From positions 1 to 24,737 of the forward strand of contig DATKLL010000200.1 in NCBI GenBank assembly GCA_035542475.1: DNA of 24,737 nt. Direction: 5' to 3'. The notes beneath the pieces were generated by a model. It was not told the origin of the DNA and did no database searches. It was given only the letters and a program-made list of their open reading frames with translations. A program made the translations under genes and the position numbers. Within the stretch, counting starts at the first letter, position 1. Every line of letters starts with the position of its first letter. The DNA comes from DATKLL01 sp035542475 (GTDB taxonomy: Bacteria; Desulfobacterota; Syntrophia; Syntrophales; UBA2185). Shown here piece after piece: positions 1 to 8,393 of this stretch.

Positions 1-1288
1 TAGGTAAGGTATAGACGCCGACTTTGTATTTTCCGGATGCAAGTTCAATTTGAGCCAGGCACTGATTTGTAAAGCTATTACTCATGACAAAACTTGGATG
101 TCCTGTCGCACAGCCTAGATTCACCAATCTCCCTTCCGCAAGGACAATTATCGACCGTCCTGATTTAAGGGTCCACTTATCAACCTGCGGTTTAATGTTT
201 TCTTTTTTACAGTCTTTGCTTTTTTCCAAATATTGTATGTCGATCTCACTGTCAAAATGACCTATATTACATAGAATCGCCTCATGTTTCATTTTCTCCA
301 TATGTCCACCCGCAATTACATTGCAGCAGCCGGTTGCGGTAACAAAAATATCCCCTGTGGAGACGACATCCTCCAACGTCTTTACATCATAGCCTTCCAT
401 CGCTGCCTGGAGGGCGCAAATCGGGTCCACCTCTGTGATGACTACGCGGGCGCCAAAACCTCTCATAGACTGGGCACATCCCTTGCCGACATCACCGTAT
501 CCACAAATGACAACCATCTTGCCTGCAACCATTACATCTGTCGCACGCTTTATGCCGTCGGCAAGAGACTCCCGGCATCCGTAAAGATTATCAAACTTCG
601 ACTTGGTTACCGAATCATTTACATTGATTGCCGGAAAGAGAAGTTCCCTTGATTGCGCCATCTGGTGGAGTCTGTGAACACCCGTGGTTGTTTCTTCCGA
701 AACGCCAAGAATATTGGCAGCCACCTTGTGCCAGTGCTTCGGATCACGTTTCAGAGAATATCTCATTCGATCCATGATAATCTGGAACTCTCTATTGTCG
801 TATTTCTTCCCAAGCAGCGAAGGCGTCTTTTCGATTTTAACGCCTTGATGCACATAAAGAGTCGCATCACCACCGTCATCGACAATTAAATCAGGGCCGG
901 AACCATCGGGCCATGTCAGTGCCTGCTCCGTACACCACCAGTACTCTTCAAGAGATTCCCCCTTCCAGGCGAAAACAGCAGCAGAACCGGCTTTCGCAAT
1001 AGCAGCCGCTGCGTGATCCTGCGTCGAGAATATGTTGCATGACGCCCATCGTATGTCAGCACCAAGTTCTTTTAGAGTTTCAATGAGCATTGCTGTTTGA
1101 ATCGTCATATGCAAACTGCCCATGACCTTTAAACCCTTTAAAGGCTTCTTACGGCCGTATTTTTTTCGTATGGCCATAAGGCCGGGCATTTCATTCTTGG
1201 AAAGCTCAATCTCCTTTCGTCCCCATTCAGCAAGACTGATATCGGCTACTTTGTACTTTGCGTTCTTCGCGGGTTTCAGATATGTCAT
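1..1288 (-). CDS. ahcY: Adenosylhomocysteinase (SAH hydrolase), 3' end beyond window
   Basis: Cytosolic NAD-dependent enzyme that splits S-adenosylhomocysteine into adenosine and homocysteine, removing the inhibitory product of SAM-dependent methylation. The first 429 residues are visible and the frame is open to the window edge. Seen: SLHMT (58-62), WASCNIFSTQDHAAAA (81-96), INVNDSVTKSKFDN (221-234) with the family's Lys and Asp, the NAD loop GYGDVGKG (263-270) and GHFDSEID (343-350). The last visible residues, KYKVGVYTLP, normally lie about 45-50 residues before the C-terminus, so a full length near 475 is expected. It carries the longer bacterial form of the C-terminal region. The start is the ATG at 1288, preceded by a good GGAGG with 5-nt spacing. 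It lies 39 nt downstream of metK and is probably cotranscribed with it as a SAM-cycle pair. Confidence 0.96.
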   Translation of the reverse strand, partial: MTYLKPAKNAKYKVADISLAEWGRKEIELSKNEMPGLMAIRKKYGRKKPLKGLKVMGSLHMTIQTAMLIETLKELGADIRWASCNIFSTQDHAAAAIAKAGSAAVFAWKGESLEEYWWCTEQALTWPDGSGPDLIVDDGGDATLYVHQGVKIEKTPSLLGKKYDNREFQIIMDRMRYSLKRDPKHWHKVAANILGVSEETTTGVHRLHQMAQSRELLFPAINVNDSVTKSKFDNLYGCRESLADGIKRATDVMVAGKMVVICGYGDVGKGCAQSMRGFGARVVITEVDPICALQAAMEGYDVKTLEDVVSTGDIFVTATGCCNVIAGGHMEKMKHEAILCNIGHFDSEIDIQYLEKSKDCKKENIKPQVDKWTLKSGRSIIVLAEGRLVNLGCATGHPSFVMSNSFTNQCLAQIELASGKYKVGVYTLP

Positions 1289-1327
1289 CAGGTCCTCCAC
1301 GCCGTTTATATTGATCAACTTGACGTT

Positions 1328-2506
1328 TTATACAACCACGGCTTGCCTCAGTGCTTCGACCATGTCCGTTTTTTCCCAAGCGTAATCGTCCATAAATAAA
1401 GTCTTGGGCAGTTTTTTGTAAACATCGCCTCTGAGGAGGTCTAATTTTTCAATCATGCCCCTGGGGGATAAATCGAAGTACTCCTTAATAAGTACATTAA
1501 TTTTGTTGTCAGAAATTTTTCCTGTACCGAAAGTGTTTACATAAACTGAAATTGGCCTTGCAATGCCTATTGCATATGCCACCTGAATCGAACATTTCTT
1601 CGCCAGGCCCGCGGCAACAATATTTTTCGCAACATGGCGAGCGCCCAGGACTGCCGAACAATCAACCTTTTCTGGTGACTTATTGACTATAGAGCCTCCG
1701 CCTATTTGGGCGCCGGGGTATCCCCCGTACAGTTGAACGACAAGCTTACGGCCTGTGACCCCGGAATCCGCAGCGCTGCATGAATTAATGGCCTGCCATT
1801 CCCCTGTAGGATTAAAGAGAAATTCAGTCTTTTCATCCACCCATTTATTCAGGCACTCCATAGCAATATGCCTCGCCTGGGGCTCTACGGATGCTCTGGC
1901 ATTATCGGCTACACGCCGGTAGTCGATAGCATTGGACATAAGAACCGTAGCCACACGTAAGGGAATTCCCTCGTCGCTGTACTCAACTGTTATCTGTCCC
2001 TTTCCATCAGGTGCGAATACAGGATTCCCGCAATTTTCAAAGGCCCGCATCATTCTTGTAGCAAGCACGTATGGAAGTGGAAGAAACTCAGGCGTCTCAT
2101 CGCAGGCGAACCCATATATAATCCCTTGATCACCAGCACCAATTTCCTTGTATTTACCCATGTCTGCCCGGGTACCAATATTAATATCGGGAGATTGTTC
2201 TATAATTGTGTTTAAAATGCCCATCGAATTTCCATTAAGGCCGAGATTATAATCACAGTAACCAATTGACAGTACCGTATCCCGAACGATCTTCTCTACA
2301 TCCACATAACAACGTGTAGCAACTTCCCCACCAACTATACACAGCCCCTTTCCCAGGAAAATTTCTATACCACAATGGGGCATGTTATCCACGTTAAGTC
2401 CGAGTTTATTCTCCTCATCGATAATCGCGGCGATGATATTTGCTGCTATTGAATCACATACAATATCAGGATGTCCTACTTTAACGCTCTCAGATGTTAT
2501 CTGCAT
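1328..2506 (-). CDS. metK: S-adenosylmethionine synthetase, divergent MetK
   Basis: Makes SAM from methionine and ATP in the cytosol. The 392-residue length is usual for MetK. Residues matching the E. coli active site are present: GHPD (11-14), E48, E61, GAGDQG (123-128), the D-x-K of PDGK (167-169), D247, R253-K254, K276, K280 and D282. The surrounding signatures are unusual. The normally near-invariant Lys after GHPD is Ile (I15). The second signature, normally GGG-A-F-S-x-K-D, reads GGGSIVNKS (269-277). The loop between NPTG and TGRK is remodelled. The protein is therefore a divergent but probably active MetK. The start is the ATG at 2506, with GGAG nine bases upstream. It follows the DUF502 gene by 49 nt and precedes ahcY by 39 nt. 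The gaps are too short for a SAM riboswitch. Confidence 0.93.
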   Translation of the reverse strand: MQITSESVKVGHPDIVCDSIAANIIAAIIDEENKLGLNVDNMPHCGIEIFLGKGLCIVGGEVATRCYVDVEKIVRDTVLSIGYCDYNLGLNGNSMGILNTIIEQSPDINIGTRADMGKYKEIGAGDQGIIYGFACDETPEFLPLPYVLATRMMRAFENCGNPVFAPDGKGQITVEYSDEGIPLRVATVLMSNAIDYRRVADNARASVEPQARHIAMECLNKWVDEKTEFLFNPTGEWQAINSCSAADSGVTGRKLVVQLYGGYPGAQIGGGSIVNKSPEKVDCSAVLGARHVAKNIVAAGLAKKCSIQVAYAIGIARPISVYVNTFGTGKISDNKINVLIKEYFDLSPRGMIEKLDLLRGDVYKKLPKTLFMDDYAWEKTDMVEALRQAVVV

Positions 2507-2555
2507 ATGGTCCCACTCCTATTTTTAAATTTTTGCCATTCTTATTTCAGTGATT

Positions 2556-3209
2556 TTATTCACCAACATGGTTTTCTTCATGATGTAATTTCTCTCTCTT
2601 TTTATAACGGTCTGATGGGGTCACGATACCGACAGAAATGATGAATGTTAAGGCTTCTTCAACCGACATATCCATTTCAACTAATTCATCTTCCGGCACA
2701 ATAACAAGATAACCCGATGTCGGATTGGGCGTCGTCGGTAAAAAAACACTTATACTCTTCTGTCCTATTTTATTCTGAATCTCTGAACTTGGTATCCCTG
2801 TCTCAAAACCGATTGTATATAGACCCTTCCGAGGAAACTCAACCAGTACAACCTTTTTGAAACTGCTTCTCTGATCCATAAACATGGTGTCAGAGAACCG
2901 TTTGATAGCCTGGTAAATACTCCTCACGAACGGTATTCTGTAAACGAGGTCCTCTCCGGATTGGACAATTCTATTCCCGACGTAACTGGCTGTGACAAGA
3001 CCACAGATAAAAATCAAAATCACAGTTGCTATAGTTCCCAGACCCGGAATATGAATACCAAGTAACGTATCAGGATGATACCTTGTGGGGATAATCCTCA
3101 AGAGACCGTCCATTATGTCAATGAGAAAGAAGAGGATATAAAGCGTCAGTCCTATCGGTATAGTAACAGCCAGACCGGTTAAAAATATCTGCTTAAGTTT
3201 TTTCTTCAA
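2556..3209 (-). CDS. DUF502 family inner-membrane protein
   Basis: Integral membrane protein of unknown function, 217 residues. Two hydrophobic segments are visible, at about 7-30 and 55-80. The conserved family stretch VGNRIVQSGEDLVYRIPFVRSIY lies just after the second, followed by FPRKGLYTIGFETG and VFLPTTPNPTSGYLVIVPEDEL. These motifs match the DUF502 family, which is widespread in Deltaproteobacteria and plants. The C-terminal part is soluble and charged. The start is TTG at 3209, with AAGGG about 12 nt upstream; the next Met would remove the first membrane segment. A terminator separates the gene from upstream panD, and metK follows after 49 nt, so it probably heads the DUF502-metK-ahcY transcript. 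The sequence shows no functional link to SAM metabolism. Confidence 0.88.
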   Translation of the reverse strand: MKKKLKQIFLTGLAVTIPIGLTLYILFFLIDIMDGLLRIIPTRYHPDTLLGIHIPGLGTIATVILIFICGLVTASYVGNRIVQSGEDLVYRIPFVRSIYQAIKRFSDTMFMDQRSSFKKVVLVEFPRKGLYTIGFETGIPSSEIQNKIGQKSISVFLPTTPNPTSGYLVIVPEDELVEMDMSVEEALTFIISVGIVTPSDRYKKREKLHHEENHVGE

Positions 3210-3287
3210 CGATAAGTAACCCTTATATCATTTAAGTTTATTACGTTAACAAAAAGTTTAGTTGTTTTCAACCTCTATTTTAAAAAA

Positions 3288-3317
3288 AAGGGCAAGGTCC
3301 CTTGATACCTTACCCTT
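3288..3317 (-). terminator. Rho-independent terminator after panC-panD
   Basis: Read on the minus strand, arms AAGGGTAAGGT and ACCTTGCCCTT form an 11-bp stem with one T-G wobble around an 8-nt loop. Eight T residues follow (plus-strand A run at 3282-3289). It lies about 50 nt past the panD stop and before the DUF502 gene. It should end the panC-panD transcript. Confidence 0.88.
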
Positions 3318-3366
3318 ACCAACATTCTCTCCATTTAATTATATTCTAAAGTCCCCTTGAATACTG

Positions 3367-3720
3367 CTATTGTTTCTTGATCCTGTTTTTATCATCCAAA
3401 TAAACGCATGTTGGACGCCATTTGTTTATCATAGAATCATCAACAAGCGCATAGCTTGCAATAATGATAATGTCACCCTTTTTAGCCTTCCATGCCGCAG
3501 CCCCGTTCAGACATATCACACCGGAATCCCGTTCACCCTTTATCACATACGTCGAGAATCTTTCGCCGTTGGATACATTATAAATATCGACTTTTTCGTA
3601 AGGAAGTATATCCGCAGCATTCATCAGTCTTTCATCTACTGTGATACTACCTTCATAATGGAGGTTGGCATCGGTCACGATAGCCCTATGCAGCTTTGAT
3701 TTGAGCATATACCTTTGCAT
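3367..3720 (-). CDS. panD: Aspartate 1-decarboxylase precursor
   Basis: Pyruvoyl enzyme that decarboxylates aspartate to beta-alanine, the partner substrate of PanC in pantothenate and CoA synthesis. The proenzyme cleaves itself before a serine, which becomes the pyruvoyl cofactor. The YEGS site, the downstream NVSNGERFSTYVIKGERDSG, LNGAAAWKAKKGDIIIIASYA and the WRPTCVYLD end are all conserved. I choose the ATG at 3720 (117 residues) rather than the in-frame GTG at 3729. AAAGGTG sits six bases before this ATG and would overlap the GTG, and this start puts the cleavage serine at residue 25, as in E. coli. The gene follows panC by 45 nt, so the two are probably one transcript. Confidence 0.96.
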   Translation of the reverse strand: MQRYMLKSKLHRAIVTDANLHYEGSITVDERLMNAADILPYEKVDIYNVSNGERFSTYVIKGERDSGVICLNGAAAWKAKKGDIIIIASYALVDDSMINKWRPTCVYLDDKNRIKKQ

Positions 3721-3765
3721 ACTAGTCACCTTTCGATCAGGAAAAACTTTTCTTACGTATTAGCA

Positions 3766-4623
3766 TTATATATCAAGAGCATCCCCGAATACGTAATTGT
3801 CTATTAACCTTGTTTTGCTTATCTTGACAGCAAGGGCTAAAACTGACTCTCCGTCCAGATGTTCAATATCATTAAGGGTCGTCGTGTCGCATATCTTCGC
3901 ATAATCTATCTGTGCAAAGGGCTGGCCCTCTATAAATTTTCTGACCGCTGTAAGGATATTTAAGGCATCCCTCTCTCCACTATCGTACATTTGTTTGGCC
4001 AGTTTCAAGGAGCGACTCAGACTGAGTGCAGATTCTCTCTCTTTGTCCTTGAGATACACATTTCTCGAACTCATCGCGAGACCATCGGATTCCCTCACTA
4101 TCGTCATGCCGACAATCTCTAAATCCATATCAAGATCCTGTACCATCCGCTTAATAGCGATTAGTTGCTGGAAGTCCTTCTTTCCGAATATTGCATAATG
4201 AGGTTTAACTATATTGAAAAGCTTGGCGCATACCGTTGTCACGCCTCGGAAATGCCCGGGCCTGGAAATACCACAGAGATTTTGTGTCACATTCTCAACA
4301 TTTACATAGGTCTGATAATTTTCCGGGTACATTTCCTTATCTTCAGGGTAGAAAATAACATCCACACCTACGCCTAGGGCAAGGTCTTTGTCTCTTTCAA
4401 AATCCCTGGGGTATTTTTCAAAATCCTCGTTTGGACCGAATTGTGTCGGATTCACGTAAATACTGATCGCGAGACAGTTACTATGTCGTCTTCCTTCTCT
4501 CATTAAACTCAAATGACCATCATGAAAATATCCCATTGTGGGAACAAAGGCTATTTTCTGTCCTTTATTCCTTATGGATTCTGAGAAGGCCTGCATTTCT
4601 TTTATCGAACGTATAATCTTCAT
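3766..4623 (-). CDS. panC: Pantothenate synthetase (pantoate-beta-alanine ligase)
   Basis: ATP-dependent cytosolic ligase joining pantoate and beta-alanine to give pantothenate, with a pantoyl-adenylate intermediate. Motifs, numbered from the ATG at 4623 (285 residues): the HIGH-type PTMGYFHDGHLSL (28-40), YVNPTQFGPNEDFEKYPRD (56-74), GHFRGVTTV (123-131), FGKKDFQQL (146-154) and the KMSKS-like AMSSRN (183-188). An upstream in-frame TTG at 4641 would add six residues, but the family normally begins at MKIIRSI. No strong ribosome binding site is visible before this ATG. A mini-ORF and a terminator hairpin lie just upstream, which may attenuate expression (see those entries). panD follows; panB is not in this window. 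Confidence 0.96.
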   Translation of the reverse strand: MKIIRSIKEMQAFSESIRNKGQKIAFVPTMGYFHDGHLSLMREGRRHSNCLAISIYVNPTQFGPNEDFEKYPRDFERDKDLALGVGVDVIFYPEDKEMYPENYQTYVNVENVTQNLCGISRPGHFRGVTTVCAKLFNIVKPHYAIFGKKDFQQLIAIKRMVQDLDMDLEIVGMTIVRESDGLAMSSRNVYLKDKERESALSLSRSLKLAKQMYDSGERDALNILTAVRKFIEGQPFAQIDYAKICDTTTLNDIEHLDGESVLALAVKISKTRLIDNYVFGDALDI

Positions 4624-4638
4624 ATCTTCGCGTATCCA

Positions 4639-4671
4639 CAAAAAAAGCCCCTACGTCAAAGACGAGAGGCT
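4639..4671 (-). terminator. Intrinsic terminator or attenuator hairpin before panC
   Basis: On the minus strand, AGCCTCTCGTC pairs with GACGTAGGGGCT (one T-G wobble and one bulged T) around a three-base TTT loop. A run of seven T follows. It lies 16-48 nt before the panC ATG and 100 nt after the rsmA stop. The simple reading is termination of the tsaD-rsmA transcript. Because it sits between a candidate promoter and panC, attenuation of panC is also possible. Confidence 0.65.
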
Positions 4672-4698
4672 TCATATTATTACCCACTTAAACTTCAT
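4672..4698 (-). CDS. Candidate leader peptide before panC (MKFKWVII)
   Basis: An eight-codon frame, ATG to TGA, encodes MKFKWVII. GGAAGG lies four bases before the ATG, and the TGA directly abuts the base of the terminator hairpin at 4646-4671. This is the geometry of a leader peptide in a transcription attenuator. The Val-Ile-Ile run is suggestive because pantoate derives from the valine precursor ketoisovalerate. So short a frame can arise by chance. I saw no obvious alternative antiterminator stem. Confidence 0.25.
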   Translation of the reverse strand: MKFKWVII

Positions 4699-4739
4699 TG
4701 CACCTTCCGTCTCAGTCCGTAGCCGGATCCAAGCGGTTT

Positions 4740-4774
4740 TGTCAATCGCTACCAAAATAACCGTAACTTGTCAA
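4740..4774 (-). promoter_or_regulatory. Tandem TTGACA boxes upstream of panC
   Basis: Two perfect -35 hexamers TTGACA face panC: 4774-4769 (overlapping the rsmA stop) and 4745-4740. The -10 candidates at a 17-18-bp spacing are poor: TAGCGA at 4751-4746 for the first and TACGGA at 4721-4716 for the second. Promoter activity is plausible but weakly supported. Confidence 0.28.
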
Positions 4775-5622
4775 GGTATTTCTATCTGAAGAAGGGCATT
4801 TGACAATTTTCCAAGTTCTTCAGCGGCCAGAGTTTCGCCGCGTCTCACGCCGCTGATGCATGCCTTCTTAAGTGCTGTTGCGATGTCACTTTCTGAATAT
4901 CCCAACAACTGCGAACTTCGGATATTATTCAAAAGTGTCTTTCGTCTTTTTGAAAAGGCAATTTTTACAATTTTGAAGAAGAAGTCATCATCCTTTAAAT
5001 CCGTCAGAGGTTTGTCTCGTATGATGATCTTCACAACAGCAGATGTTACCTCCGGTTTGGGATAAAAACAACTTCTAGGGATTACCATTTCCCGAGAACA
5101 TTCCGTATACATAGAAACCAATACTGTCGGTATTCCATACTCTTTTGTACCTGGAGATGCAACAAGTCTGTCTGCCAGTTCTTTTTGGAACATGAGAATC
5201 ATAGACGAAATATGTCTCCTATGATTTAATAAATGAAACAATATCTGTGATGAAATGTTATAGGGGATATTGCCTATAACCTTTGTCTTTTTTGATGGAG
5301 ATTCAAAATTGACTAAACGGAAATTATACTCAAGGACATCGGTTTGAACAATATCCACATGATGATACCCCACGAGTCTTTCCTTCAGAATACTGACCAT
5401 TCTGGGATCTACTTCAAGGGCTATAACCTTCCGCGCCACTTGTGCTATCATCTCCGTCATGATACCAATGCCTGCGCCTATCTCGATTATCGTATCATCT
5501 TCCCGGAGATCCGATATTTTCAAAATTTTTTTTATGACATTTCTGTCCTCAAGGAACGACTGACCCAGTCGCTTGAGGGGTCGTATTCCTCGGTCTCTAA
5601 GGATTTTTCTTACTGTCGTCAT
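4771..5622 (-). CDS. rsmA: 16S rRNA dimethyladenosine transferase
   Basis: SAM-dependent enzyme that dimethylates two adjacent adenines near the 3' end of 16S rRNA during 30S maturation (KsgA family), 283 residues. Seen: RPLKRLGQSFLEDRNV at the N-terminus (14-29), the SAM-binding motif IIEIGAGIGIMTEMI (45-59), the acidic end of the next strand at ALEVD (68-72), QTDVLEY (93-99), the catalytic GNIPYNISSQI (117-127) and the C-terminal FSKRRKTLLNN. The start ATG at 5622 follows the tsaD stop by three bases, so the genes are probably translationally coupled. This tsaD-rsmA pair groups RNA modification functions. Confidence 0.96.
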   Translation of the reverse strand: MTTVRKILRDRGIRPLKRLGQSFLEDRNVIKKILKISDLREDDTIIEIGAGIGIMTEMIAQVARKVIALEVDPRMVSILKERLVGYHHVDIVQTDVLEYNFRLVNFESPSKKTKVIGNIPYNISSQILFHLLNHRRHISSMILMFQKELADRLVASPGTKEYGIPTVLVSMYTECSREMVIPRSCFYPKPEVTSAVVKIIIRDKPLTDLKDDDFFFKIVKIAFSKRRKTLLNNIRSSQLLGYSESDIATALKKACISGVRRGETLAAEELGKLSNALLQIEIP

Positions 5623-5625
5623 ACA

Positions 5626-6630
5626 TCAAAGAGTATCTAACGGCCATCTGGAAACTGCGTTCATATCCAAAGGGTCTTTAAGCCCTCTCGTCAAAAGAAA
5701 TTCACCTATGACGGCTATCATAGCCGCGTTGTCGGTACAAAATGCAGGGGGCGGTATGCATACTTTGAATCCCGTGCATCTAGACTCTTCGGCAAATTTT
5801 TCCCGCAACCGGCTGTTTGCGGCAACCCCGCCGCACACAACTATTTTTGATACGGAGCAAAGGCGTGCAGCCCGCATTGTTTTTTCTACGAGCACGTCAA
5901 CAACTGCCTCCTGGTAGCTGGCTGCCACATCAGGTAATTCATTCTCACTAAAAGGACGTCCCCTTTTTTTAATATTAACTAATAGGGATGTTTTCAAGCC
6001 GCTAAAACTAAAATCCAGGCTTTCTTTCATAGCTCTGGGGAATTTTATCCATTCACGGTTTCCTTTTTTTGCCATCTGATCAATCACGGCGCCTCCGGGA
6101 TAGCCTATATTCAGAAGCTTGGCTGCTTTGTCAAAAGCCTCACCCGCGGCATCATCCATTGTCTGACCAAGAACGGTAAAATTTTGAAAATCATTCACCA
6201 GGTAAATGTGTGTATGGCCGCCAGACACTACAAGCGCCACAAACGGAAACTCGGGGGCATCATCAGTGAGGAAGACGGATGCAATATGGCCCACAAGATG
6301 ATTAATACCTACAATCGGAATATTCAAAGCGAAAGCAATAGCCTTGGCGGTCGACAAACCCACGAGGAGGGCGCCAACCAATCCCGGACCTTTGGTCACC
6401 GCTATCCCTTCGATGTCATTTAAAGTTATTTCAGCATCACAAAGGGCCTGGCGTATGACCGGTACGATCATCTCCATATGTTTCCGAGAGGCTATCTCCG
6501 GTACAACACCGCCATAAATACTGTGCAGATCTGCCTGGGAAGCGACAATATTAGAACGAAGCAATATCCCGTCCTGCAGGACAGCTGCCGCCGTTTCATC
6601 GCAGGAGGTCTCTATCCCCAGCACATACAT
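5626..6630 (-). CDS. tsaD: tRNA N6-adenosine threonylcarbamoyltransferase
   Basis: Catalytic subunit of the TsaBDE complex that transfers threonylcarbamoyl to A37 of tRNAs reading ANN codons (t6A). Length 334. The ASKHA-type fold is evident: GIETSCDETAAAVL (5-18), metal-ligand histidines in HLVGH (H111, H115), ALVVSGGHTHIYLV, the phosphate loop around FSFSGLKTSL, VVCGGVAANSRLR and CTDNAAMIA with the third metal ligand. The residue after the first His-Leu is Val where many homologues have Glu. The start ATG at 6630 has GAGG eight bases upstream and a good promoter behind it. It is divergent from nadB and followed immediately by rsmA. Confidence 0.96.
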   Translation of the reverse strand: MYVLGIETSCDETAAAVLQDGILLRSNIVASQADLHSIYGGVVPEIASRKHMEMIVPVIRQALCDAEITLNDIEGIAVTKGPGLVGALLVGLSTAKAIAFALNIPIVGINHLVGHIASVFLTDDAPEFPFVALVVSGGHTHIYLVNDFQNFTVLGQTMDDAAGEAFDKAAKLLNIGYPGGAVIDQMAKKGNREWIKFPRAMKESLDFSFSGLKTSLLVNIKKRGRPFSENELPDVAASYQEAVVDVLVEKTMRAARLCSVSKIVVCGGVAANSRLREKFAEESRCTGFKVCIPPPAFCTDNAAMIAVIGEFLLTRGLKDPLDMNAVSRWPLDTL

Positions 6631-6673
6631 CTTTTCATCCTCAGTACAATTTCCTTTTTACAAATGGACAGGA

Positions 6674-6704
6674 ATTATATATAGAACTGTACAGCCTTTG
6701 TAAA
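6674..6704 (-). promoter_or_regulatory. Sigma-70-type promoter for tsaD-rsmA
   Basis: Minus strand: -35 TTTACA at 6704-6699 (5 of 6 consensus), a 17-bp spacer and -10 TATATA at 6681-6676, overlapping TATAAT at 6679-6674. The predicted start would leave a leader of about 35-40 nt before the tsaD ATG. It lies in the 117-bp gap shared with the divergent nadB. Confidence 0.6.
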
Positions 6705-6747
6705 TAACTTTTGAACATTTTGAGAAAGACAGTAAGAACAGTCGATC

Positions 6748-8382
6748 ATGGAATTTAAGACAGACTTCTTGGTATTGGGAAGCGGTATTGCGGGATTAAG
6801 CTTTGCAATTAAAGCGGCAGATCTCGGAACCGTAGCCATCGTAACAAAAAAAGAAAAATCCGATTCAAACACAAATCTTGCTCAAGGCGGAATAGCGGCT
6901 GTTTTTGATAAAAATGACAGATTTGAATTTCATATCAATGACACCCTCGTTTGCGGCGCCGGTCTATGCAAAGAAGAAGTTGTAAGATTTGTTGTAACGG
7001 ATGGTCCGGAAAGAATCAATGAACTGATGCAATGGGGGGTTGAATTTACAAAGGCGAAAAATACCGATAACAGCGCTTATGATCTTGGTCGAGAAGGTGG
7101 TCATTCCATGAGACGCGTGCTGCATTCGCGTGACCTCACCGGTCAAGAGATAGAACGCGCCCTCCACGAAAAGGCAAGCTTAAAAAGAAATATCAAGATT
7201 TTTGAAAACCACATCGGCATTGATCTCATTCTGAAATCCGCCGTCCTTCGTCGTAAAGACGGCCCCGTTGATAAGTGCCTCGGCGCTTACATACTCGATA
7301 CAGACCGCAATGAGATTCATACCTTCAAGTCAAAATTCACCATTCTGGCCACCGGCGGCACCGGTAAGGTATATCTTATTACAACAAATCCGGACATTGC
7401 AACAGGCGACGGCATCGCCATGGCATACAGGGCAGGAGCCATCATCTCTAATATGGAGTTTATCCAGTTTCACCCAACCTGCCTTTATCATCCGGAAGCG
7501 AAATCCTTTCTTATCAGCGAGGCTGTCCGGGGAGAAGGAGGAATTCTAAAATTAAAAAATGGTTCCACGTTCATGGAAAAATATCATCCGATGAGAAGCC
7601 TGGCACCAAGGGACATTGTTGCCAAGGCAATTGACACGGAATTGAAAAAATCCGGTGACGAATATGTTCTGCTGGACATTACTCACAAAGACAGAGATTT
7701 TTTAATCAGCAGATTTCCCAATATTTATAACAAATGTCTGGAATTCGGAATAGATATCACAAAAGATGCGATCCCTGTTGTTCCCGCTGCTCATTATCAG
7801 TGTGGAGGTGTATCAGTAGATCTCTCCGGAGAAACAAACATTGAACACCTCTTTGCATGTGGTGAGGTGTCGTGCACGGGACTTCATGGCGCGAACCGGC
7901 TCGCCAGCAATTCACTTTTAGAAGCGGTCGTTTTTGCCCACAGGTCTTTTTTAAAGATATCAGAAATTTTTCAATCGACAGAAGACGATCTCACCGCCAT
8001 TCCTGCATGGGATCCGAGAGGAGCCACGGAAAGCGATGAATCCATCGTCGTAGCTCACAACTGGGATGAAATAAGAAGGTTTATGTGGAACTACGTGGGG
8101 ATTGTAAGGTCAAATAAAAGATTGGAACGCGCCTATCGTAGGATTGACCTGATCAGCCGCGAGATCGACGAATACTACAGAAATTTTATTATCACTCGAG
8201 ATCTGATTGAACTACGGAACATCGCAACAGTGGCAAAACTGATCATTCAGTGCGCCTTAATGAGAAAAGAAAGTAGGGGTCTTCACTATAACATAGATTA
8301 TCCGGAAAAGGATGACCGGTACTGGTTGAGAGATACGATCATTTCCAGGGAACATCCTTTTAGCATGAAAACATCGTGTTGA
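6748..8382 (+). CDS. nadB: L-aspartate oxidase
   Basis: FAD flavoenzyme that oxidises L-aspartate to iminoaspartate, the first step of de novo NAD synthesis; NadA uses the product. Length 544, normal for the family. Seen: the dinucleotide-binding GSGIAGLSFAIKAA (11-24), NTNLAQGGIAAVF (42-54), the LGREGGHSMRRVLH block, ILATGGTGKVY, the FIQFHPTCLY substrate-site block, SEAVRGEGG and CGEVSCTGLHGANRLASNSLLE near the FAD site. The C-terminal helical domain is present. In anaerobes fumarate or another acceptor can replace oxygen. No clear ribosome binding site precedes the ATG. The gene is convergent with purB, with only 11 nt between the stops and no obvious terminator. nadA and nadC are not in the window. 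Confidence 0.96.
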   Translation: MEFKTDFLVLGSGIAGLSFAIKAADLGTVAIVTKKEKSDSNTNLAQGGIAAVFDKNDRFEFHINDTLVCGAGLCKEEVVRFVVTDGPERINELMQWGVEFTKAKNTDNSAYDLGREGGHSMRRVLHSRDLTGQEIERALHEKASLKRNIKIFENHIGIDLILKSAVLRRKDGPVDKCLGAYILDTDRNEIHTFKSKFTILATGGTGKVYLITTNPDIATGDGIAMAYRAGAIISNMEFIQFHPTCLYHPEAKSFLISEAVRGEGGILKLKNGSTFMEKYHPMRSLAPRDIVAKAIDTELKKSGDEYVLLDITHKDRDFLISRFPNIYNKCLEFGIDITKDAIPVVPAAHYQCGGVSVDLSGETNIEHLFACGEVSCTGLHGANRLASNSLLEAVVFAHRSFLKISEIFQSTEDDLTAIPAWDPRGATESDESIVVAHNWDEIRRFMWNYVGIVRSNKRLERAYRRIDLISREIDEYYRNFIITRDLIELRNIATVAKLIIQCALMRKESRGLHYNIDYPEKDDRYWLRDTIISREHPFSMKTSC

Positions 8383-8393
8383 TGATTAAAATA

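Noticed and set aside
284..1385. Open frames on the plus strand within 284-1385
   Set aside because: They lie opposite ahcY and the 3' end of metK, show no family motifs, and arise from the reading of the real genes' antisense.
2507..2555. SAM riboswitch ahead of metK
   Set aside because: Only 49 nt separate metK from the upstream gene, too short for any SAM riboswitch, and the 70 nt after the panD terminator shows no such fold.
3721..3729. GTG at 3729 as the panD start
   Set aside because: The AAAGGTG ribosome binding site overlaps this GTG and is correctly spaced for the ATG at 3720, which also puts the processing serine at residue 25.
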